DNA of 21,586 nucleotides from a virus. The notes beneath the pieces are model-generated. The model had not been told where the DNA came from and made no database searches. It saw only the letters and a list, made by a program, of their open reading frames with translations. The stretch spans positions 1 through 21,586 of IMG/VR virus record IMGVR_UViG_3300020183_000532; one strand, written 5' to 3'. Of this stretch, positions 1-6,297 are shown piece by piece (within the stretch, counting starts at the first letter, position 1; every line of letters begins with the position of its first letter). The position numbers and the translations under genes are program-made.

Positions 1-17
1 GGATCTTTTAGTCCCAT
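1..17 (-). CDS. Start of next gene (5' fragment), probable prohead scaffold
   Basis: Only the first codons are inside the window: ATG at 17 to 15, then MGLKD, running off the low-coordinate edge. The ATG overlaps the TGA of the protease gene in an ATGA arrangement, and a strong GGAGG (positions 24 to 28) sits six bases upstream, so a real start is likely. In T4 the gene after the prohead protease (21) is the major scaffold protein (22); the scaffold identity here rests only on that synteny, because five residues cannot show it. Confidence 0.55.
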
Positions 18-628
18 CACTTGCCTCCATAAGAAATTATATCATTTAATATTCTGTCAATTCTATCTGATTTATTAAAGACTTTTTGGAGTTCAGCAGA
101 AGTAATCCTGCGACCCTCTGGAAGCATAAACGCCCCCGGCGTTGATGGCTCGGAAACATAATCCCAACATATAAGTTGAAAGTCATCTTGCACGACGTGA
201 TAATCGCCTTGTTTTTTTGTAGAACCAACTCCTCTAGAAGAAATACCAAGTTTTACGCCTGATCCAACAAGGGATTGAAGAATTTTACCCGAAGGCGTAT
301 CTAGTAATTCGACAGTACCGTATACTGTTCCACCCTCTAAATAAGCTTCACGAATAACGTGAGAAACATTTTTGAGATTAACGACAGATGAATCTGGATG
401 ATCGAGTTCGCCTAGCGCTCTATTTTCTACAATAAACTTTTGATAGTTGCGAATTTCTCTTTCAAGAACATGCTGCGGGTAAATACGACCATTTTGATTT
501 AGCGTATCTGCTTTTTGCAATATGCCCTTCATCATTACCTTACCGTTGTTCTTTTCGCGAGATTCTTTAATCATCTCCGGCGTATAATCGAAGATTTCAT
601 AAGAATTTAATAGGCGCAAGTCTTTCAT
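17..628 (-). CDS. 21: Prohead core protein protease (T4 gp21-like)
   Basis: This is a serine protease of the T4 gp21 type, which assembles inside the prohead core and cleaves scaffold, core and capsid-targeted proteins during head maturation. At 203 residues it is close to T4 gp21 in length. The sequence shows the family blocks: NQNGRIYP near residue 45, ALGELDHP with the presumed catalytic His77, and GISSRGVGS with the presumed catalytic Ser130. These correspond to T4 His85 and Ser140 as I recall them. An AAGGAG at 636 to 641 lies seven bases before the ATG, and the start overlaps the stop of the upstream gene (ATGA), so translation is probably coupled. Its place after the portal and a core-position gene matches T4 order (20, 67/68, 21). 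Confidence 0.93.
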   Translation of the reverse strand: MKDLRLLNSYEIFDYTPEMIKESREKNNGKVMMKGILQKADTLNQNGRIYPQHVLEREIRNYQKFIVENRALGELDHPDSSVVNLKNVSHVIREAYLEGGTVYGTVELLDTPSGKILQSLVGSGVKLGISSRGVGSTKKQGDYHVVQDDFQLICWDYVSEPSTPGAFMLPEGRRITSAELQKVFNKSDRIDRILNDIISYGGK

Positions 629-1494
629 GACTCTTCTCCTTCGTTTTCTGTAAGTTCTTGACGCAGTGTGGAATACAACATGAATTTTGATACTGTAGAA
701 TCGTCCACAGAATCAAGAGATTCTGACAGTATTTTCGATTTTGTATCCTGTAGTTTATCGACAACAAAAGTATTGTCATGTTTTTGAACCGTATAAACGT
801 CAATCGCTTCAAGAAGCCCGCTGCGAACTTCTTCTAACTTTCTCTTGATAGTTGTTTGATCTTCATTAGCGGTGGAAAAAGCGTATGCCTTGATGATCTC
901 TCTTTGGTCGTTATTTAAAGTCGTCGAATATTTTTCATTCAATTTCTTCATCATGACCTTCATAAGAAGACGAGTGGTTCCAGGCGTTTCGTCTATTAAT
1001 GTGTGATCTTCTTTTTTCTTTTCCGTTATTAACCATTCGCGTAATCGATTTTCGTAACTAGCAAGTGACACAATATCAGCTGTACCAATTGGTTTTCTCC
1101 ATTCATTAAATAAAGTTTGTATTGTTGCGTACAATCTATATTCTGCAATTGGTTGATCATAGAAATTTTCGTCTTTAATCATGTGATTGATACTACGTAT
1201 CAATAGAGATTTTTCTCTATCCAACGTATCGTAATCCAAAGATTCGATCGCAGCTCTTGCTTCTTTAAGAATCGATGTCGCGACAGGGTCTCCACTAACT
1301 GTGGTTTTTACTAACGCGTTAAAAATACGAAATTCTTTATACAGTTGAGTACCTGGCTTGAAATATCTACGAAGAATTTTCAAGGCGGTCGACGACTTTC
1401 GTTTGTTGTCTTCAACAAGGGCGCTTGAAATAGTCCTTATCAAAAATTCGTATAGCAAAGCAGTGTTTCTTTTTTTGTTGTGCGTTTTTGACAT
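625..1494 (-). CDS. Unknown protein in prohead-core position (between portal and protease)
   Basis: This is a 289-residue charged, mostly helical protein with no motif I can assign and no membrane segment. It sits between portal and protease, where T4 has the small prohead core proteins gp67 and gp68, so a core or scaffold role is inferred from position only. I chose the ATG at 1494 (MSKTH). The reading frame stays open upstream to a TTG at 1509, but AAAGGG lies well spaced before 1494, while the GGAGA before 1509 is only one or two bases away. The start region is closely linked to the portal stop at 1506, and its own stop overlaps the protease start. It contains several L-x-E stretches (for example ILSES near the C-terminus) that could be gp21-type cleavage sites, but such short motifs are common by chance. 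Confidence 0.72.
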   Translation of the reverse strand: MSKTHNKKRNTALLYEFLIRTISSALVEDNKRKSSTALKILRRYFKPGTQLYKEFRIFNALVKTTVSGDPVATSILKEARAAIESLDYDTLDREKSLLIRSINHMIKDENFYDQPIAEYRLYATIQTLFNEWRKPIGTADIVSLASYENRLREWLITEKKKEDHTLIDETPGTTRLLMKVMMKKLNEKYSTTLNNDQREIIKAYAFSTANEDQTTIKRKLEEVRSGLLEAIDVYTVQKHDNTFVVDKLQDTKSKILSESLDSVDDSTVSKFMLYSTLRQELTENEGEES

Positions 1495-1505
1495 CGTACG
1501 CCCTT

Positions 1506-3503
1506 TCAATCTCCATCAATATTAAATAGATCGTTTTCTTCGGTAATTAATGTTTGATCGTTTATTTCTTCTGAAAGTAAACCTGAATTTTGTCGTTGCG
1601 TTATTCGTAATGCGGTAGACATTTTTTGAAGTGTCGATTGTAACGATATTGGTAAATTTGGACGAATATAATCTTCTTCAAATGAGTGAGATTCCTTGAG
1701 GGGATTAATCGCTCTTTTTAAATCAGCCATTCCGTGCGGGTCCTTCATGCCCATCCCGTCTGCGTCATAGTCTGTCATACCCTTGAAGTCTGGCATGTGA
1801 TCCTGGTATTTTTTTCTGCGGCTTTGATCGTATAAAGCTTTTTTTAGTTGCGATTGTGCCTTTACTGGCAATTTGTCTTTTTCGAATAATGCTGGCATAA
1901 ATTCTTCTAGATCGTCGCCGTTTGTTAACAGCTCTACATCGATATGTTTTTGTGATATATCATCGCCCGCAAATAAACTTTCGCCTGCTTCTTCTCCGCC
2001 TGTCTCTTCTTCACCGGCCGGTGGAGTTTCTTCTTCACCAGCAGATTCTTCTTTACTGCCACTCGCTGCAGCAGGTTCTTCTTCCGGTTTTGCAGCGTCT
2101 ATCGTTTGATCAACGATTTTTTCTTGATAACGCTGCTCGTCTATTTCGCCTATTTGTTCGTCTGTAAGACCCCAAATCATTTTACGAGCAAATTGTTTGC
2201 TACCCATGCCTTCTGGTATCGATCCAGCTATTTCGAATTTGGAGCGCCAAAGTTCTAGTTTTTGTTGTTGCGCGACAGTAGAAGGATTAGAAAGACGCAA
2301 TGTAAAGTTTTGAAGATCTTCGGCGTCAAAACCATTCGCGTATAAGTGAACTATCGCGAGTTTATTAAGCTCTGATATAAGAACTTTTTGAACAACGTTG
2401 ATGGTTCGAGAAAAGCGAATATCTTCCTGCGCAAGAGTCGCTTTAGACGCCAACATCTCATCGTATCCTAAATATGCGCGTGGTATCTTCAAAGCAGCAA
2501 ATAGTTTTTTCTGAATATATGCTACGTCTTCTACCGCCGCGGCGTTTTGCCCGCCTGCCAGGGTGTCAATTCTAGTACCAGATTCTCCTCCACGAACAGG
2601 TATAAAATAATCGTCCTCTATGCTTAGCGGAGCATAGCGAAGATCTAAACGACCCGTTGCTCTATCTACTACTTGATTAGTGCGAAGATTTTTGCGTTGC
2701 TCCTCGACATACATTGGAACGTTTTCTGGCGGAATATTCGCGACGTCAATATAGAAAACGCGCCGCTCCGGTGCACGAACAACGCGATAAACCAACATCG
2801 CGTCCTCGATAAGAATTAGCTGACGCCAGATACGTCGGGCCGGCTCTATGACGGAAGAACCGTAAGGAAGGAACATATCGTTTCCGAGTAAACGAAAGTG
2901 AGTTACTTCCCAGTTTTCTAATGTTCTATTACCTAAGGTGACCCATCGATATCTCACTGCGAATGGATCGTTGGGATCGTAATTTTCTTCTCTCTCAATT
3001 TCGTTTACCGGGATAGGGAAAGCGTTAATGACGCCATATTGTGGTGATACGTCGTTGTAGAGGAAGAAGTCTCCATATTTTACAAGATTACGTGCCCAGG
3101 ATCTTAGGTTGAATTCGACGTTGAGAGTATTGTAGAAAAGGTCTTCTAGGATCTCTTTGATCTTCTCGTTGTCAGAATAGACGTGTAATGCGCGGCCTTT
3201 GTCATCTTGTGCTACGGTCTCGTCAGCATAAATGTCCATCGCCGCGGCTATTTCTGGCGTGTATTCCATTTCGCTGAAGTCTTGATATCTCATCAAGCGT
3301 TCAGAGAGGTTATACGCGTTCGCTGTTATCGTTGCGTAAGAAGGAGCTAAAGATTTTTGAAATAGTAACGCGCCTGAAGATTTCGTTTTGTCGGCAACGG
3401 CGATAGTGGTATCGAGAGTTCTAAGCTTGCGTTTTACTACAGGACCACTTTTAAAAAGTTTCGATAATCTTTGAAATAACGATTGCGGTTCTTTTTTTAT
3501 CAT
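1506..3503 (-). CDS. 20: Portal protein (T4 gp20-like) with acidic C-terminal extension
   Basis: The portal protein forms the dodecameric ring at the unique vertex through which DNA is packaged and to which the neck attaches. The strongest T4 gp20 signatures are LVYRVVRAPERRVFYIDV in the middle, followed by DRATGRLDLRY, EDDYFIPVR and the DTLAGGQN block, all in family order. At 665 residues it is longer than T4 gp20 (about 524). The excess is C-terminal: a low-complexity Glu/Ala/Gly stretch at about residues 466 to 505, then a charged tail ending NIDGD. The start is ATG 3503, not the in-frame TTG at 3521, because GGAGAGG (3513 to 3519) precedes it by nine bases. That ribosome site lies inside a hairpin (separate entry). 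Terminase lies upstream, with one small gene between. Confidence 0.95.
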   Translation of the reverse strand: MIKKEPQSLFQRLSKLFKSGPVVKRKLRTLDTTIAVADKTKSSGALLFQKSLAPSYATITANAYNLSERLMRYQDFSEMEYTPEIAAAMDIYADETVAQDDKGRALHVYSDNEKIKEILEDLFYNTLNVEFNLRSWARNLVKYGDFFLYNDVSPQYGVINAFPIPVNEIEREENYDPNDPFAVRYRWVTLGNRTLENWEVTHFRLLGNDMFLPYGSSVIEPARRIWRQLILIEDAMLVYRVVRAPERRVFYIDVANIPPENVPMYVEEQRKNLRTNQVVDRATGRLDLRYAPLSIEDDYFIPVRGGESGTRIDTLAGGQNAAAVEDVAYIQKKLFAALKIPRAYLGYDEMLASKATLAQEDIRFSRTINVVQKVLISELNKLAIVHLYANGFDAEDLQNFTLRLSNPSTVAQQQKLELWRSKFEIAGSIPEGMGSKQFARKMIWGLTDEQIGEIDEQRYQEKIVDQTIDAAKPEEEPAAASGSKEESAGEEETPPAGEEETGGEEAGESLFAGDDISQKHIDVELLTNGDDLEEFMPALFEKDKLPVKAQSQLKKALYDQSRRKKYQDHMPDFKGMTDYDADGMGMKDPHGMADLKRAINPLKESHSFEEDYIRPNLPISLQSTLQKMSTALRITQRQNSGLLSEEINDQTLITEENDLFNIDGD

Positions 3504-3511
3504 GATTTCTT

Positions 3512-3534
3512 GCCTCTCCAATTAGGGAGATGGC
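3512..3534 (-). promoter_or_regulatory. Hairpin covering the portal Shine-Dalgarno site
   Basis: In the minus-strand RNA, bases 3512 to 3519 can pair with 3526 to 3534, giving eight Watson-Crick pairs with one bulged base (3531) and a six-base loop (3520 to 3525). The 3' arm contains the GGAGAGG that should serve the portal ATG at 3503. I see the pairing directly; a regulatory role is inferred from T4 genes such as e, soc and 49, whose ribosome sites are masked in long transcripts. Confidence 0.45.
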
Positions 3535-3579
3535 TCTTCTTTCGTTAGTTATAATACTAAAAAAACGATCGTATACTTT

Positions 3580-3936
3580 TTATGCTCCTACGACGGCTTT
3601 GGTTGTCGGTTTTACTGAAACCTTTTTTTCATCCCCGGAAGCCCCCGTTGTCGAAGGTGGAGTCTTAGGACCATCGACGTACTCCATCGGTGAAACTACT
3701 ATTCTTTTCAAGATTTTTTCGGTTTCTAATAAATGTTTGTCTAGCGCAACTGCACTTGCGTCCGCGCTAGATTTTGCTTTTGCAGACGCCACTGACTTAA
3801 AAGACTCGATTGCTTTAAGAAGCTTGCTAGCGTTTTGAGCCATTGTTGCAGCTTGATCTTCGCGGTCGCCTTCCTTCAAAACTTTAACTTCTTCTGAAAT
3901 AATTCTTCTTAGTTGCGAAATTGTTATCTTTGGCAT
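3580..3936 (-). CDS. Small probable internal/core head protein with LRRIISEE N-terminus
   Basis: This 118-residue protein lies between terminase and portal. T4 has sheath (18) and tube (19) genes there, so it occupies a T4-atypical slot. Residues 9 to 16 are LRRIISEE, followed by a Lys/Glu-rich start, an Ala/Ser-rich probable helix (about 28 to 85) and a Pro/Thr/Gly-rich tail. The N-terminal motif recurs in the protein encoded at 9492 to 10490 and contains I-S-E, which fits the (L/I)-x-E cleavage rule of the T4 prohead protease. I therefore infer a protein carried into the prohead and processed, but no enzymatic domain is visible. The start is supported by AAGGA six bases upstream. It could instead be a minor decoration or core protein. 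Confidence 0.7.
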   Translation of the reverse strand: MPKITISQLRRIISEEVKVLKEGDREDQAATMAQNASKLLKAIESFKSVASAKAKSSADASAVALDKHLLETEKILKRIVVSPMEYVDGPKTPPSTTGASGDEKKVSVKPTTKAVVGA

Positions 3937-3980
3937 ATCGATTCCTTAACTTTAATAGATATTCTCTTCAAGCTATAAAT

Positions 3981-5588
3981 TTATCTATATAGCCAAGAAA
4001 AATCTGTAACGTCAACATGTTTAATTTGAGAAGGGTCTTTAGGCTTATGCGCCTCTCTCGGATTAAATCCACTCATCATAGCATTGGGAACAGGTTTAAC
4101 TGATTTAATATCGCCTGGCATATTATTTTGTTGTTCGACCTTCGTCGCTTTTAACATCGCATATGCTAATGCTGTTGCTTGTTCATTTGCTATAGAATCT
4201 CCTGCAACCAGCCATGCAGCGATTGCGAGACTCATGATAAGGTCATCGTGAGCATCTTTTGCAGCTTGAGCCCTCGCGCCGTTCCAGACGAAAGCTTGCA
4301 ATTGGTCGTATAGACGTTGTGAATAAATCTTAATTTTATTGTTTCTAGCCAGTTCTTCTAGTTTTGCCAATATTTGGCCTCGCGTTTTTGTTTGCGTTGA
4401 AAAACCAGGTACCGCGTTAGGGTCTGTTGGTCTAAATTCGAATGGGTCTCCCGAAGCACCTTGGTAATATAGTCTCGGATAACCGTTATCTCTTAATTTG
4501 ACGCAAGTAAAATAACCAAAAGTATTTTGTTCCGGGCATATTAACGCGTCGTTATATAGTTTGCCGTATTCGAATAATAAGTCTGCTAATTTATCTGGCG
4601 GTATTTTGCCCATATACTCTGCAACAACTTCGCAAGTTGAATTATTGACAACATGAAATGTTGAAAAATCTCCGGCGTCTCCTCTCGCTACATCCGAGGC
4701 AATAACATATTTGCTGCCCGATTCAGGTCGCCTCCATATCCAAACAGCCGACTGAGGACCGATTTTTTCTAATGGTGGTCGAATTGACTCTCTTATGGTT
4801 TCAAGGTCGCTTGGCTGTAGAAACGTATCTCCTGATGAGATAAAGTCGCAAAGAAACTCTTGAGCTACCTTGCGCTTCGGTAAATTTTTTGTCTCTTTAT
4901 CGAACCACTCTTGATCATGTTCTGGGTGGACCCACCAAGCAAGTTTGGTGGTATTGAACTCATTCTGTTTCGTTTCTCCGTCCATCCAGAGACGATAGTA
5001 TTGACCGCCGACGCCATTGGGGGTAGAGATAATGATCGCATTGCCGCCAGTGGACAAGGTGGGATATAGACCAGTCCAAATGTCTTCAAAGTCTCTAATA
5101 AACGCAGCTTCATCGACGATCAATAGAGATAGCGCTTCTGAACGACCGGCGTCGGGCGACGTTGGAATAGCGTTAATTTGTGAACCATTATCGAATCTAA
5201 TAGCTTGTTTGGTAGGCTCGAATTTAGTAAGAAGTAACCACTTTGGTAAGCCATCTAACATGATCTTCACTTTTTTAATGAAGTTCATTGCCGTAGATAA
5301 CTTGGTCGCAATAACTAAGACGTTTTTATCTTTTTTGAAAATCGCAAACCATACCGCGTATGCGGCAGTAACAGTTGATAATCCTAACTGGCGAGACTTA
5401 AGAACTATGTTGAAACGATTTTCTTGAAAGTTCTTTACACAGTCATCTTGAAAATCGTAAGTTTCAAAAGGAATAAGCCCACGCACAGTGTGCTGGATTT
5501 TTACGTAATTTTTCATAAAGTAGACCGGATCTTTTCCACATCGTACGATCTCCTTTATTTGTTCGTTTCTGGTAAGAGGTTGCGTCAT
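3981..5588 (-). CDS. terL: Terminase large subunit (T4 gp17-like)
   Basis: This is the packaging motor and nuclease: it hydrolyses ATP to drive DNA into the prohead through the portal and cuts the concatemer. The 535 residues contain both domains. In the ATPase domain, the P-loop-like KSRQLGLST is at residues 64 to 72, Walker B LLIVDE at 155 to 160 with catalytic Glu160, and the STPNG coupling motif at 189 to 193. In the RNase H-fold nuclease domain, the acidic residues are likely Asp299 (ASDVARGD), Glu353 (CPEQN) and Asp448/449 (DAHDDLIMSLA). The P-loop lacks the usual GKT lysine (T4 has GKTT), so Lys64 or Arg66 probably serves, as in other deviant terminase P-loops. The ATG overlaps the upstream stop (ATGA), with no clear Shine-Dalgarno sequence, which suggests translational coupling. 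Confidence 0.96.
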   Translation of the reverse strand: MTQPLTRNEQIKEIVRCGKDPVYFMKNYVKIQHTVRGLIPFETYDFQDDCVKNFQENRFNIVLKSRQLGLSTVTAAYAVWFAIFKKDKNVLVIATKLSTAMNFIKKVKIMLDGLPKWLLLTKFEPTKQAIRFDNGSQINAIPTSPDAGRSEALSLLIVDEAAFIRDFEDIWTGLYPTLSTGGNAIIISTPNGVGGQYYRLWMDGETKQNEFNTTKLAWWVHPEHDQEWFDKETKNLPKRKVAQEFLCDFISSGDTFLQPSDLETIRESIRPPLEKIGPQSAVWIWRRPESGSKYVIASDVARGDAGDFSTFHVVNNSTCEVVAEYMGKIPPDKLADLLFEYGKLYNDALICPEQNTFGYFTCVKLRDNGYPRLYYQGASGDPFEFRPTDPNAVPGFSTQTKTRGQILAKLEELARNNKIKIYSQRLYDQLQAFVWNGARAQAAKDAHDDLIMSLAIAAWLVAGDSIANEQATALAYAMLKATKVEQQNNMPGDIKSVKPVPNAMMSGFNPREAHKPKDPSQIKHVDVTDFSWLYR

Positions 5589-5962
5589 GCTATTTCGAAA
5601 GAAGTCTTTCTACGAATATAGGCCGTTCTTTTTGGATTGTGAACGTTAAATCCGATTATTTCTACGGACGTCGTAGTGTTGTATTCGCTCGTCGTTAAGG
5701 TTTCACCTGATAGATCTTTATAGACTTCCTTTACTCGTTTAAGAACTTCTGCAATAACGCCGCGTGATTCTTCTTCGTACATTCGCTTCATTACTATCAT
5801 TTCTTTTTCAGAAGCAAAATTGACGATAGCTTGATAAGAAGCTACTAAAACGTCGCCAGCCAAAGAAAATTTCACAGAATATGATGCGGTCTTAGGCGTA
5901 GATGTGCGGCCCCATGTCGTGTCTATGGCTTGGCCTAATGCATTGTAATCGATTTTAGGCAT
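5585..5962 (-). CDS. Unknown 125-residue protein coupled to terminase
   Basis: I do not recognise this protein. It has a central charged helical stretch (about residues 52 to 86, KEMIVMKRMYEEESRG onward) between beta-type segments, and a C-terminus rich in Thr, Arg and Lys. GGAGAT sits five bases before the ATG, which is good support for the start, and its stop overlaps the terminase ATG. In T4 the gene directly before the large terminase encodes the small terminase gp16, so a packaging or head-joining role is possible. However, I see no gp16-like coiled-coil pattern strong enough to name it. It may equally be a small neck or head protein. Confidence 0.7.
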   Translation of the reverse strand: MPKIDYNALGQAIDTTWGRTSTPKTASYSVKFSLAGDVLVASYQAIVNFASEKEMIVMKRMYEEESRGVIAEVLKRVKEVYKDLSGETLTTSEYNTTTSVEIIGFNVHNPKRTAYIRRKTSFEIA

Positions 5963-5991
5963 AGTATCTCCAACACTTAAATATACAGCTC

Positions 5992-6297
5992 TTACTCGAA
6001 GACAATATGAGGATTAATAAAAAACCGTTTTTTAACGGCTTTTTCTATTTTGTCTTTGTCTGGTCGCCATCCATTTTGCCATTCTGTTTTATGAGAATAA
6101 ACCCACGTATCTGCGCAGGCGCTACAACAACCAAATGTTTTATAAGTTTTTTCATCTTCTTTGTTGCTAAAACTTATTTCACAAATATCGCAAAATAATG
6201 GCATGCTTTTATTTTCGCAATTATCAGGTATTATCAAAGAATATCCGTTTTTATGGCAAATTTTTCTATTTTTGGGATAAGACGACCATTCACTCAT
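5992..6297 (-). CDS. Small Cys-rich, probably zinc-binding protein
   Basis: This 101-residue protein carries CDIC at residues 36 to 39 and CCSAC at 57 to 61, a C-x2-C ... C-x2-C arrangement typical of a small zinc ribbon. It is followed by a Trp-rich stretch (TWVYSHKTEWQNGWRP) and a basic helix. The start overlaps the stop of the SbcD-SbcC fusion (ATGA), and GGAG lies seven bases upstream. This kind of protein could bind nucleic acid or act as a transcription accessory factor, but nothing in the sequence fixes its role. Its coupling to the recombination gene suggests co-expression with it. Confidence 0.75.
   Translation of the reverse strand: MSEWSSYPKNRKICHKNGYSLIIPDNCENKSMPLFCDICEISFSNKEDEKTYKTFGCCSACADTWVYSHKTEWQNGWRPDKDKIEKAVKKRFFINPHIVFE

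Noticed and set aside
1494-1509. TTG 1509 as start of the gene after the portal
   Set aside because: The GGAGA is too close to the TTG, while ATG 1494 has AAAGGG at normal spacing.
3503-3521. TTG 3521 as portal start
   Set aside because: It lies upstream of the GGAGAGG ribosome site, which instead serves ATG 3503.
3555-3582. T-rich stretch after the 118-residue gene as a terminator
   Set aside because: The T7 run is preceded only by the loopless palindrome ACGATCGT and A/T pairs, so no stable GC stem can form.
3530-3838. 102-residue plus-strand open frame opposite the 118-residue gene
   Set aside because: Its Ala/Ser/Phe-rich composition is what the complement of the Ala/Lys-rich minus-strand gene gives; the minus gene has a good ribosome site and the shared N-terminal motif.
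5017-5427. 136-residue plus-strand open frame inside the terminase gene
   Set aside because: It lies antisense to a well-supported terminase with intact motifs, has no family resemblance, and shows no convincing ribosome site.
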